Below are positions 1 through 8,447 of a DNA stretch of 64,000 nucleotides, piece by piece. Position numbers and translations under genes: made by a program. Under the pieces are notes generated by a model. The model was not told the DNA's origin. It worked only from the letters and a program-made list of their open reading frames with translations, and did not search any database. The stretch covers positions 172,271-236,270 of the forward strand of contig WHTU01000001.1 in the NCBI GenBank assembly GCA_009377575.1, in the 5' to 3' direction. This DNA is from Nitrososphaeraceae archaeon. GTDB taxonomy: Archaea > Thermoproteota > Nitrososphaeria > Nitrososphaerales > Nitrososphaeraceae. Position 1 is the first letter of the stretch; each line of letters begins with the position of its first letter.

Positions 1-1021
1 ATGAAAGAGTGTTTGCAACGTGATCGGTTCCCACAGTATCAATTATTCCGTTTCTCAATCCGTACCACATGCTTTGCAGGTCTAATTTTGAGCGAAGTGG
101 AGGCACAACTTTCCCTTTTACGCTACTAAATTCAGTAGTATGTGTTAGATAATGTGGGCATGTTTCCACATAGGTGACTAAATTACCTCTCTCTTTCTCT
201 CTGATAATTGCATCAAGTGCAATTGTAGAACCTATATGTGCGAAATATAACCTAGAATTATATTTTCTTCCAAGGTTTGCAATTTTAGAAATACTTGCGG
301 ATTCTGATATGGGTGGTCTGCTGTCCGACCATTTCTGGAGGTTTGATTCTTTAGGATTTGACAGATCGCATTGCTTTTGCTTTGACGTATTATCTGCGCA
401 GATAGTTGGGTCTTCAGCGTGTACAACTACTGTAGAGTTTCCCACCGAACAACTCCTCAAAATATTTTCAATTAAATTGTCATTCATGTTTACCTCACAC
501 TCATTCAATTCTAAATTTCCCGGGTCTAGATCCATAAGAATGCGATTGTATCCATTTCCTAGATTCATGTATACTTTAAACGAGCGTATGTTCATATTGT
601 TGATTAAAAATGGAATATCTTTTACCTGTTCATCGGTAAGGATTGAAGCATGAATCGAATAGTCGATATAATGATTTCCAGCACTCATCTGAAATTGGTC
701 AGTCAATTTCCGGTAGCTACCATCCAGTCTGAGCATTCGAATAACAGAAGTAATACCACCAATTGCTGCTGACTTTGATTCAGTTCTTGCTGCTTGTTCG
801 ATAGGGGTAAATACGCCATAATGGGAATGTGGATCAATTACCCCCGGTATTACATATCTTCCAGAAGCATCAATCCTATTAGAGGCGATTACATTAGTAG
901 AATCCTTTCTTAAATCTTTAATCTTCCCATCTTCGACAAGGATATCCAATTGGAGTACCCCTACCTTTGGTATTACGACTCCTAAAGCACCAGAAATTAA
1001 GAGATCACAGTCGTTCTCCAA
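1..1021 (-). CDS. Cyclic amidohydrolase, dihydropyrimidinase/dihydroorotase-like (C-terminus beyond window edge)
   Basis: Reading the minus strand from about 1021 to base 1 gives one open frame of about 340 residues that continues off the left edge. It shows the amidohydrolase signature in order: the metal-binding HxH in VIDPHSHYG, the probable carboxylated lysine in SFKVYM, a His in VVHAEDP, a His in LYFAHIGS and the catalytic Asp in GTDH. This is the cyclic-amide hydrolase superfamily (dihydropyrimidinase, hydantoinase, allantoinase, dihydroorotase), which opens cyclic ureides with two metal ions. The substrate cannot be read. TTG at 1021 puts the start just before the usual strand DCDLLISG; the frame is open to about base 1045, so a slightly longer start is possible. 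Confidence 0.8.
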   Translation of the reverse strand, partial: MENDCDLLISGALGVVIPKVGVLQLDILVEDGKIKDLRKDSTNVIASNRIDASGRYVIPGVIDPHSHYGVFTPIEQAARTESKSAAIGGITSVIRMLRLDGSYRKLTDQFQMSAGNHYIDYSIHASILTDEQVKDIPFLINNMNIRSFKVYMNLGNGYNRILMDLDPGNLELNECEVNMNDNLIENILRSCSVGNSTVVVHAEDPTICADNTSKQKQCDLSNPKESNLQKWSDSRPPISESASISKIANLGRKYNSRLYFAHIGSTIALDAIIREKERGNLVTYVETCPHYLTHTTEFSSVKGKVVPPLRSKLDLQSMWYGLRNGIIDTVGTDHVANTLS

Positions 1022-1426
1022 ATATCCTGATTGATAAAAAATCTCCTAAAAAACGTTCCCATTGTAGGCGGGAGCTAACGAGTTTAACTGGACTTGATAA
1101 AAGCGTTTCTATAGCATAAAGTTCCTCATCTTAGAAGACAATCACAGATCTGTGGATGGTTATCATAATTACGCTATTTTAGGACATACATCCAATGTTG
1201 AAAGAACATTACAAATTAATTTCCAGCTTTTGCCGCCAGAGGCATGTATCTGGGTAATGCCATTTGAAATAACAGCACAGGGTCAACGGATAGATAGAGT
1301 GATTCTCTATACCCACACTAGTCATAATGGCTTTCTGAGTGTTGCTTCCAATAGGTTCATGCTTCCATTTGTAATTGGGGAAGGATGCTAATGTTTATGA
1401 GCTTGTTTATATGATACAGGTGATGT
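1022..1426. other. Intergenic stretch, no convincing gene
   Basis: A 79-codon frame starting with GTG lies at 1152-1391 on the plus strand, but it matches nothing I recognise and has no clear promoter at the right distance. It may be chance. No RNA gene or repeat was seen. Confidence 0.4.
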
Positions 1427-1675
1427 TTGGATTCGACTCGTCACAAGCAGACCAAAAAGAAGGAAAGCGAAGGGCTCGATTATGACATGTGTGTTTGCGG
1501 TCATGTGCGATTCTGGCATTATGGCAAATGTCTAATGGTGACACTGGATTACGAAGATCACATTTCTACTGAGTATGGGTTCTGTGGATGTCCTGAATTT
1601 AGGCAGGTCAAGAAGGACATTAATGCAGCCAAGAAAAAGAAATCAAAAAAAGTTCCCATTGGTGAAATTACTTAG
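1427..1675 (+). CDS. Small Cys/His-rich protein, probable zinc ribbon
   Basis: An 82-residue protein with TTG start. Residues from about 20 carry CVCGH, then an H and C about nine residues later, and near residue 53 CGCPEF, followed by a lysine-rich tail. The spacing of Cys and His suggests one zinc site of the CxCGH...H...CxCxxF kind found in small archaeal and actinobacterial proteins of unknown role. The basic tail could bind nucleic acid, but that is inference. No operon partner is close; the next gene begins over 400 bases downstream. Confidence 0.6.
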   Translation: MDSTRHKQTKKKESEGLDYDMCVCGHVRFWHYGKCLMVTLDYEDHISTEYGFCGCPEFRQVKKDINAAKKKKSKKVPIGEIT

Positions 1676-2112
1676 GCTTGTTGAGCAATTCACATCAGTG
1701 GACCTCTAGGATTCAATACTCTCCAAGTTAATAGGCAAGTCGTTAGAGTCTTTCCAAGAGTCTTATCTTTAGCTCTAAGGTAGCCGAAGTGCCATGAATA
1801 GTTGTGCATTGTGACTCGAAAGTGCACTAAATAACGGATCTATTTTTGCTATTGGAAGTTGTTTCTGACTACGTTTTCGATTTTGGAAATTACTCGGAAT
1901 CCCATCTTGAATTCTCAGGCAGTTGCATACTTCCGAATTACGCTATTTGCCTTAATCTAGCTAGGTTTTGCCAGTTGAATCCTTCAGTTGGGCTATCAGC
2001 CCCCCCCGATTTTAAGTCAGGTTCATCGTGAGAATCAATGATATCTACAATGCGATGATTAGTTCGGTTGCTCTCTGTTTATATATTGACATGATTTATT
2101 GGACAAGTTGTA
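1676..2112. other. Intergenic stretch ahead of agmatinase
   Basis: Only the agmatinase promoter (TATA-like box near 2078) is recognisable. A 61-codon frame at 1846-2031 has no recognisable features and is probably chance. Confidence 0.45.
2078..2085 (+). promoter_or_regulatory. TATA-like box for the agmatinase gene
   Basis: TTTATATA lies about 28 bases ahead of the TTG start at 2113. With an archaeal transcription start about 25 bases after the box, the transcript would be leaderless or nearly so, which supports that start. Confidence 0.5.
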
Positions 2113-2982
2113 TTGAATGTTGATAGATTTCCGCTAGCAAATGTTAACTCTATTAGTGAAGCAGAGATCGCACTGGTACTAGTTGCTGATGAGAGTAAAT
2201 CATTGGCCACTAGAAAAGGGACCGATCAAGGTCCTAAAGCAATGAGATATGCATTCGAAAACTCTGAAGTATTCAAAAGGGAAGGTAAAACTATCTTAAT
2301 ATGCCCAATGCGAAACAACTACCTTAATAAGAAAATTTTAGATTTAGGATTCACTAGTAGAAATGATTTATACTCATTAATCTGCGAACTTGTAACGAAC
2401 AAAATCATTCCGGTAGTTATTGGAGGAGATCATTCCGTTACTTCAATAGCTATAGATGCGATTTCTACAACATTGGGTAAGATAGGTTTGGTATATTTTG
2501 ATGCTCATCCTGATTTTGTATCCTCTAAGACAGACTATTATGGATCGGTGATAACTGACTCACTTGACAGACTTGAGGAGGATAATGTTACTTTTGTAGG
2601 TACTAGAGCTGCCGAATTAGAAGAGGTCGAGAATATTAACCGAAGTGGGTTTCAAGTTGTTACTCCTCTGGATATATTAGAGGAAGGTATTAACAAAATA
2701 ATTGACAAAATTTGTAAAAGAAATACAACCAGAAAATATGTGTCGATTGACCTCGACTGTCTTGATCCTGCATATGCTCCTGGGGTATCGGTCCCTACAC
2801 CATGCGGACTTACAAGTGTAGAGCTAACCTGTCTAGTCAAGCATGCTGTGAGTACAGGGATAGTAGGTATGGATATAGTCGAACTTTGCCCCAAGTATGA
2901 TGTGAACGATATTACAGCCTCCCTAGCAGCAAGATTGCTTTCAGAATCTGTGGCCTCCATCAGATCAGGTTATTTGAGCTGA
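2113..2982 (+). CDS. speB: Agmatinase / arginase-family ureohydrolase
   Basis: A 289-residue ureohydrolase. All six binuclear manganese ligands are visible: H107 in GGDHSVT, D130, H132 and D134 in FDAHPD, and D213 and D215 in SIDLDCLDP, with E257 in the GMDIVEL strand. The family hydrolyses guanidino compounds to urea and an amine; archaeal members of this length are usually agmatinases (agmatine to putrescine and urea) acting in the cytosol for polyamine synthesis. Agmatinase rather than arginase is inferred from lineage and length, not proved by a substrate motif. The urea formed could feed ammonia metabolism. It stands alone behind its own TATA box, with the next gene 32 bases downstream. 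Confidence 0.85.
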   Translation: MNVDRFPLANVNSISEAEIALVLVADESKSLATRKGTDQGPKAMRYAFENSEVFKREGKTILICPMRNNYLNKKILDLGFTSRNDLYSLICELVTNKIIPVVIGGDHSVTSIAIDAISTTLGKIGLVYFDAHPDFVSSKTDYYGSVITDSLDRLEEDNVTFVGTRAAELEEVENINRSGFQVVTPLDILEEGINKIIDKICKRNTTRKYVSIDLDCLDPAYAPGVSVPTPCGLTSVELTCLVKHAVSTGIVGMDIVELCPKYDVNDITASLAARLLSESVASIRSGYLS

Positions 2983-3014
2983 ATTTGGTGCATATTTCTT
3001 TGTAGAAATTAAAA

Positions 3015-3737
3015 ATGAACATAAATCAATTTGCTTCAGTGGCACTTACAAATGGAATTAATGCTAATATCGAGATAATCAGAAGTGAGAGGGCAAAACG
3101 CATCTCGCTTAGGGCAAATCGACATGGGATTTATGCTATTGTTCCAACTTTAACGGCTCACACTGAAATTCTAACGTTTATTGAATCAAGAAAGGGATGG
3201 ATTTCTAAATCGGTTACTTATTTTGAGAAGATTACAAAGGGGTTAGATCCAAGTCTAATTCAACAAGATAAGGTCCTTTTTATGGGAACTTCATATGAAC
3301 TTCAAACAGTAAAAGACAGGCTCGCTTACGTGATCGTATCTGAAAGCCTGGGACGAATTACAGTGCATAGCCCAAATGAGAAGCATAGAAGAAAGGCAAT
3401 CCTTGACTTCTATCGTCAACACACGTCTCGAATTCTTGATGACCGTATAGGAGTCCTTAGCTCAAAACTAAACTTAGAAAACTTCAATCGCATATCAATA
3501 AAGTATCAGAGATCCAGATGGGGAAGTTGTTCCTTAAAAAAGAATTTAAATTTTAACGTGATGCTGTCCGCATTACCTAATGGTGTTATTGACTATGTGA
3601 TTATCCACGAATTACTGCATCTGTGTGAGCTCAACCATTCCGAGAGATTTTGGGAATTGGTCAGCTTACACTGCCCCACATATTTGGAGGATCGAAAATG
3701 GTTACGGATGTATGGCCCATTTATTAATCTACCCTAA
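3015..3737 (+). CDS. YgjP-type (DUF45) SprT-like metallopeptidase
   Basis: A 240-residue protein of the DUF45/YgjP family. The diagnostic C-terminal block is present: RWGSC near residues 168-172, then the zinc motif HELLH with H198, E199 and H202, and a third ligand H208 in LNHSERFW. The N-terminal half (RSERAKRISLR) matches the usual beta-rich start. The family consists of cytosolic predicted zinc proteases, often near restriction or nucleotide genes, with no firm substrate. The gene follows agmatinase by 32 bases in the same direction and may be cotranscribed, although no functional link is evident. Length is normal. Confidence 0.85.
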   Translation: MNINQFASVALTNGINANIEIIRSERAKRISLRANRHGIYAIVPTLTAHTEILTFIESRKGWISKSVTYFEKITKGLDPSLIQQDKVLFMGTSYELQTVKDRLAYVIVSESLGRITVHSPNEKHRRKAILDFYRQHTSRILDDRIGVLSSKLNLENFNRISIKYQRSRWGSCSLKKNLNFNVMLSALPNGVIDYVIIHELLHLCELNHSERFWELVSLHCPTYLEDRKWLRMYGPFINLP

Positions 3738-3873
3738 ATGTTAGAAAAAAATACTCTCGAGTTGGTTGAAAATTACTGCGCCCTATTACGATAACTTAAT
3801 TTGACACAAATAACTATAATAATCAACCAAAAAAGATACTTCTTGTGTTTATTTGTATAGGATAATTCAGCAC

Positions 3874-4119
3874 ATGATAAAGGTCTACGAGATTCATCGA
3901 TATCTAAACGATCAATTCCAATATGTTGTGGCTCAGACCCACAAATATACCGAGGAGAAAGTGCACCGGGACGTCAAGAGGATGAATGAAATGTTGAGTG
4001 CGGATCTAAGGGAAAGTGGAGTTAGGTACGTTTTCGCAATCGAAGACATGGCAACATCAAACAAGAAAACCCCTACCAAGTATTTACACCAACAAAATAA
4101 GAATCCCTGGGCTAGGTAA
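3874..4119 (+). CDS. Small hypothetical protein
   Basis: The ATG at 3874 gives an 81-residue charged, soluble protein starting MIKVYEIHRYL; an upstream TTG at 3853 would add seven residues. It reads like a short alpha/beta protein with a helical middle rich in Lys, Arg and Glu. I do not recognise a family. It is oriented with the metallopeptidase upstream and the rhodanese downstream, with gaps of more than 70 bases on both sides. Confidence 0.5.
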   Translation: MIKVYEIHRYLNDQFQYVVAQTHKYTEEKVHRDVKRMNEMLSADLRESGVRYVFAIEDMATSNKKTPTKYLHQQNKNPWAR

Positions 4120-4194
4120 CATATTTTTCTGTAGTTCAATTCAGCTACGACAAACCGTAGGCATAAGTAAGGCGATGCATAATGACGACCAGTA

Positions 4195-5016
4195 ATGAAT
4201 TTGATGCTTTCTGCTAAAGAGTTAGATTCAATGGTGCATGATTCAGAACTCTCGAGAGAAACTATCATAGTTGATACGAGACCCATAGGCGAGTATCTTG
4301 ATGGGCACATTCCTGGTGCTATTAACTTAGATTTAATGCAATTTCATTGGATCGATACATCTAGGACCGGAATAAGGCATTTCAAAAGACAGATGAATAT
4401 TTTGTTTTCAAACCTTGGCCTGGCGGACAAAAAATTTGCAATATTCTATGACAATATTTCAGGCCCTTCTGCATCTAGAGGAGTTTGGCTCTCCTATTAC
4501 CTATCGCAGTTAAATGCTTCCATACTAGACGGGGGATTTGGGACGTGGAAAGCGGAAAGTCTTGAAATTGAGAAAGAAACTAATGCCTTTCCCCATTCAA
4601 AGCTAGCAACAACAACAACTGCAAATTCAGAGGTGATAGCAGATTTGAAAATGGTAAAGTCTTTGATAACCGAAAAGCCAGGCAAGAAATATGTCTTATT
4701 AGATTGCAGATCGGAGGAAGAATTTGATGGAAGGGTGGCACGTGCTCTAAAAAGAGGTCACATACCTCGCGCCATTAATATCGACTGGTCACTTAATATC
4801 GACAGAAAGAGTGATGGCAGATTCAAGCCCATGTCCATTTTGGCCGAAATATACTCTTTGATATCAAAAACTGATGAAATAATCACTTACTGTCAGGGCG
4901 GTTACAGGGCCGCCAACACATTCATTGTGCTGAAGATGTTGGGATACGAAAAAGTGAGAATGTATCTAGGATCGTGGGGAGAGTGGGGTAACAGGCCTGA
5001 TCTCACCGTAGAATAA
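4195..5016 (+). CDS. Tandem-domain rhodanese (sulfurtransferase)
   Basis: A 273-residue protein with two rhodanese domains. The N-terminal one (about 22-128) has the VDTRP...GHIPGA structural motif but no catalytic cysteine (SGPSAS where the loop should be). The C-terminal one (about 165-270) has LLDCRSEEEF and the active loop with C233 in CQGGYR. This is the normal layout for thiosulfate or 3-mercaptopyruvate sulfurtransferases, which pass sulfane sulfur from a donor to a thiophilic acceptor. The CQGGYR loop differs from the CRIGER loop of the second rhodanese at 21043, so the two probably prefer different donors. It starts with ATG and stands alone. Confidence 0.85.
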   Translation: MNLMLSAKELDSMVHDSELSRETIIVDTRPIGEYLDGHIPGAINLDLMQFHWIDTSRTGIRHFKRQMNILFSNLGLADKKFAIFYDNISGPSASRGVWLSYYLSQLNASILDGGFGTWKAESLEIEKETNAFPHSKLATTTTANSEVIADLKMVKSLITEKPGKKYVLLDCRSEEEFDGRVARALKRGHIPRAINIDWSLNIDRKSDGRFKPMSILAEIYSLISKTDEIITYCQGGYRAANTFIVLKMLGYEKVRMYLGSWGEWGNRPDLTVE

Positions 5017-5206
5017 GGCAATTTGGAAAATCTGTTTTGTTTTAAATTATTTAGCAATGTTGTCAGGACTGGTGAGGCGAAATTTCAGAAGAAGTATTGC
5101 CATGGAGATCGGCTATTAGTAGCAGCGTACCCTGGTCGAATATTGGCCAGAGTATGCCGGCTAAAGTCAAAAGTATAAAAATGATAGCCAGCATTCTCAT
5201 AAATCG

Positions 5207-5623
5207 ATGATGGATAATAAATTGTTTAAGCACTTCTGTGATAAAGTAGTAACCCTTGACAAATCAATTAGATTTATCGGAATTGCTGATGGTCATGGGA
5301 GACTGCTAGCAACTGCTGAAAAGAAAGGTCTCATTCCCTTATTGAACATGCAAGAGACCGAACAATATGCTATAACCGCCGCGACAAGACAATATACTCG
5401 GGTTAGATGGCAAGAACTTTTAGGTAAAATATTCTATACCTGTTCGCACTACGACAAATTGCTTAGAGTCACCATCCCTATCACAGATGAGCATAATCAT
5501 CTTCGATATGTGATCATCTTCACCTTTGATGTCGATACAGAAAACTTCCACGAGATAACAATGAAAAAGATCATACCTCTAATTCGTAGAAATCGAAAGA
5601 AACTCCTCGAGAGTCCAAACTAG
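5207..5623 (+). CDS. DUF6659-type protein
   Basis: A 138-residue protein matching the pattern of a family common in Nitrososphaerales: an N-terminal helix, SIRFIGIADGHGRLLAT, then a T-x-E helix (LLNMQETEQ), a WQELLGK motif and a beta strand pair ending in the FTFDVDTE segment before a C-terminal helix. It resembles a small sensor or roadblock/PAS-like fold, but function is unknown. No signal peptide or membrane span is present. Related domains recur at 27877-28821 (fused to a membrane domain) and perhaps at 44697-45041. It stands alone, with the iron alcohol dehydrogenase converging on it from the right. Confidence 0.65.
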   Translation: MMDNKLFKHFCDKVVTLDKSIRFIGIADGHGRLLATAEKKGLIPLLNMQETEQYAITAATRQYTRVRWQELLGKIFYTCSHYDKLLRVTIPITDEHNHLRYVIIFTFDVDTENFHEITMKKIIPLIRRNRKKLLESPN

Positions 5624-5689
5624 TTCTACCCAAACCCAGATGCTTCGGCAATAGAGTTGACATAGCGCGGCTGCTCTTGAGATATCTTG

Positions 5690-6640
5690 TCAGGAGAGGG
5701 GATTCGTGTTTATAATTTCATCCAAGCACTGGATGATATCTTCCCTGTTTACAGGAATTGGATTGTTATCCAGATGTCCTCTATCTGGCATAATAACATC
5801 TGCAGCATCCTCAAATCCCTGCTTTAGTGTGAGAGGCTCAAAGTTTAACTTTTTGCAGATTTTCTTGAATCTTTCGTAATAGACTGACTTGTTGAATTTG
5901 TGGGCCACTGTTGTACAGGAAGACAATGAGTATCCGTGAGGAACACCTTCATTTGAGAATACATAAGATAATGCGTGTCCCAAAGTAGTTGACGAATTTC
6001 CAAAACCAATCCCGGATAGCATCGCACCATATGGTAATAATTGCGGTTTATCATTGACTATTGCGTCTTCCAACACATCGAACGCCTCCTTACAAAAGAG
6101 CTTGGTTAGCGGATTTGACAATTTGCTATCATATCCTTCTGACGCCTGCGCTGCTGCATCGCATGCAGAGTTCCTCATAATATTGAATGGCGTACCAGGC
6201 AAGAAATATGGATCCACTACTGCGGCGTCTGCAAGAAAAGCCTCGTCTTGGAGCAGTTTCTTCTTATGTTCGAAACTTATAACAGCATAGGTTGTCATTT
6301 CAGCTCCTGTGCCGAATGTTGTTGGTATAAGTATCTTTGGAATACCCGTCAACTTTCCCAAATATTTACACACGTCCATGGAACTTCCCCCTCCCAGCCC
6401 AATGTAAGCCGAAATCTTCTTCCCCTCATAGCTCTTTCTTACAGCTTCAACGCTTTCTATTGATGGATCAGGTGTCACTTTATTGTAAACTTCATATTCT
6501 TCGATGCCCATATAGGTTAACCATTTGTCATATATGTCTGGAGTAGTAGTAGTTATAACTAGAGAATTTTTTGGATAATTGAACTCCTTTGCAGCATTCT
6601 CCCCAAAAGCAATTTTTCTGGGCATCATTACCCTCCACAT
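5690..6640 (-). CDS. Iron-type alcohol dehydrogenase family protein
   Basis: A 316-residue member of the Fe-ADH/dehydroquinate-synthase fold. The nucleotide motif GGGSSMD is at 83-89, PTTFGTGAEMT at 106-116, and metal ligands D161, H222 (GHALSY) and H235 (VPHGYS) are present. The second ligand, normally His in DxxxH, is Gln (Q165 in CDAAAQ). At 316 residues it is shorter than the usual 380. In Nitrosopumilus an enzyme of this class reduces malonic/succinic semialdehyde in the 3-hydroxypropionate/4-hydroxybutyrate carbon-fixation cycle; that role here is an inference from lineage. The start ATG has an alternative Met at codon 5. It is convergent with the DUF6659 gene. Confidence 0.75.
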   Translation of the reverse strand: MWRVMMPRKIAFGENAAKEFNYPKNSLVITTTTPDIYDKWLTYMGIEEYEVYNKVTPDPSIESVEAVRKSYEGKKISAYIGLGGGSSMDVCKYLGKLTGIPKILIPTTFGTGAEMTTYAVISFEHKKKLLQDEAFLADAAVVDPYFLPGTPFNIMRNSACDAAAQASEGYDSKLSNPLTKLFCKEAFDVLEDAIVNDKPQLLPYGAMLSGIGFGNSSTTLGHALSYVFSNEGVPHGYSLSSCTTVAHKFNKSVYYERFKKICKKLNFEPLTLKQGFEDAADVIMPDRGHLDNNPIPVNREDIIQCLDEIINTNPLS

Positions 6641-7066
6641 AATTGATTGAGGTAATCGTTATCAGTATTATATTTTACTAAATCATAAACTCTCGTGTTG
6701 TAGTTCGGGATTGAAATTTTAACCTAATTCATAGTGCCAGTATTATCACTTAATTTCTTATGGACAAGAAGCATTTAACGAGTTGAAAATCGAAAACAGA
6801 TGGCGACCCTCTGAAGACACTATAGGATCTATTTCACTATTTGCCTTGCCTTGCCTTACTCATCTTGAATTGCATGCATTTGAATATGAAACAGGATACT
6901 GGCCGTCTCATACTCACGCTAATGTTTGATGAACATATACATTGATGGGATAGCAGAAAGTATACACAGGAATCACTTGCTTTACGTTGATTCTTAGTGG
7001 AATCATACCAAAACGGATCGAGAAATTATTCCAAGATAATGCCGATCTGTAGAGGGCCGTGATTCT
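6641..7066. other. Intergenic stretch
   Basis: It separates the alcohol dehydrogenase promoter from the 3' end of the oxidase cluster. A short run of three TTGCC units lies near 6842-6856. I see no gene, RNA or longer repeat. Confidence 0.4.
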
Positions 7067-7534
7067 TCAAGTTTTTTCAAGACTGTTGGGGATTTCTTTT
7101 CGTGCTGTTGGAGGAGGTAACTGAAATGCATATACCGTCACCAAAATCAACATGGAAAACAACGTCATGCCTATAGCGAAGTGTATCGTAACTAAGAGAG
7201 CATGCAGCCTTTCGACAATCACCGCTCCACCCAAGGCAATCTGGCCCAGCACTAGTCCAGCTGCGATTACAGCTGCAAGTTTCATACCTCTTCTAGAGGA
7301 CTTTGACTTCAGTGCAAAAACCATTGTTATTATTACAAGTAACCCAGTTGTGGCCGCCAATGTCCTGTGTATGTATTCAATCAAGAATTCATCCATAGGC
7401 ACCAATCCAGCTGGACAGAGAGGCCAATCGGGACACGAAAGACCAACACCTGAGGCGCTTACATATCCGCCAAAGAAAATCAGAGTAAAGAGGCAAGCTA
7501 GAGTGCTAAAGGAAAGATACTGAAGAAAATTCAT
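7067..7534 (-). CDS. ctaA: Haem A synthase-like protein (CtaA/COX15 family, half-length)
   Basis: A 155-residue protein with four predicted membrane helices. The first loop carries GGYVSASGVGLSCPDWPLC, the hallmark of CtaA/COX15 with the conserved Cys pair, followed by EYIHRTLA with a haem-ligand His, and a second His pair in RLHALLVTIHF. Archaeal CtaA proteins are half the size of the bacterial eight-helix form and probably act as dimers. The enzyme oxidises haem O to haem A in the membrane for the oxidase encoded just upstream. It lies 4 bases after the cupredoxin gene on the same strand, consistent with one transcript. Confidence 0.85.
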   Translation of the reverse strand: MNFLQYLSFSTLACLFTLIFFGGYVSASGVGLSCPDWPLCPAGLVPMDEFLIEYIHRTLAATTGLLVIITMVFALKSKSSRRGMKLAAVIAAGLVLGQIALGGAVIVERLHALLVTIHFAIGMTLFSMLILVTVYAFQLPPPTARKEIPNSLEKT

Positions 7535-7538
7535 CTTT

Positions 7539-8447
7539 TCATGATACCTTTAGAGTACCTACCATGTATGGATGTACTGCACAGTAATATGGATAATCTC
7601 CAGCTGCAAGATTAGCGGTATCTACCTGTGCAGTTGCTCCTGCATCCATAATGCTTGTGTCAAACTGACTTCCAGATTCAGCATCTTCAGGTCCGGTACC
7701 ACTTGTAACGGTATGAGGTACAGTATCTTGATTTGATACCTCCACTGCGTCTCCTGCCGTGACTGTTAATGGATCCGGTTCATACGCAGGATTTCCTTGT
7801 ACTGACGAACCTTCGAGGATGGCAAGCGATGCACCTGCAGTTTCGGCTCCTCCACCTCCTTCTGTCGCCGGTGCAGATGCAGAGCCCTCAGCACTTGCCG
7901 CGGTGACTGTAAGGGCACTAGTCATGAACGGGTGAACCTGACAATAATATGCAATTTCATCGCCCTCGGCAGCACCAGCTAATTCCATGGGTGCTGAGCT
8001 TTCGCCATTATTTATGATACCTGTATCGAAAATTTGCCCAGAGTTGGCGTCCTCAGGTCCACTTCCAGAAGTTGCTGTATGTGGAACTGAATCGGCATTC
8101 TCCCAAACGACTTCGGTGTTTAAAGGTACCTGTGCAGCGTCCGGTTCGTAATCAGGATTTCCTTGTACTGCTGAACCTTCAAGTATCGATATTGTCATCG
8201 CACCGGCAGGGACTGCAGTCTCAGTCTCTTCAGCCGCCGGCAATCCTTCCCCTTCGCTGACACCTGCGGGAGACGGCTCAGTCTCTAGTGTAGTAACAGG
8301 AGGTGGATACTTTACCATTTCGGTCCAGTTTGGCACAGCAATTGCTGCTCCTACTGCCATAACTATGACCAGAATGGCAATTCCTTTTGCCAGTCTCCGA
8401 GGAGACGTCCTATTGATGGACTGGTGGTTCTCGTCTTCTGTAGTCAT
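7539..8447 (-). CDS. Membrane-anchored protein with two plastocyanin-like domains
   Basis: 302 residues. A basic N-terminus is followed by one membrane segment (about 22-43), a Glu/Pro/Ala linker and two cupredoxin domains facing the outside. Each has the blue-copper set: a His in VPHTATSG or VPHTVTSG, then C-x-x-H-x-x-M in YYCQVHPFM and YYCAVHPYM. These type I copper proteins carry electrons one at a time, and thaumarchaea use them in place of cytochrome c, so it is a likely electron donor to the oxidase. The start overlaps the end of subunit I by 38 bases. The second domain is almost identical in DNA to the C-terminal domain of the subunit II gene. Confidence 0.85.
   Translation of the reverse strand: MTTEDENHQSINRTSPRRLAKGIAILVIVMAVGAAIAVPNWTEMVKYPPPVTTLETEPSPAGVSEGEGLPAAEETETAVPAGAMTISILEGSAVQGNPDYEPDAAQVPLNTEVVWENADSVPHTATSGSGPEDANSGQIFDTGIINNGESSAPMELAGAAEGDEIAYYCQVHPFMTSALTVTAASAEGSASAPATEGGGGAETAGASLAILEGSSVQGNPAYEPDPLTVTAGDAVEVSNQDTVPHTVTSGTGPEDAESGSQFDTSIMDAGATAQVDTANLAAGDYPYYCAVHPYMVGTLKVS
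7563..7811. repeat. Cupredoxin-domain direct repeat, copy A
   Basis: This 249-bp stretch is repeated at 10301-10549 in the same orientation with only four mismatches by my count, all at synonymous positions. Similarity falls abruptly on both sides. It encodes the second cupredoxin domain of the copper protein. Confidence 0.9.
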
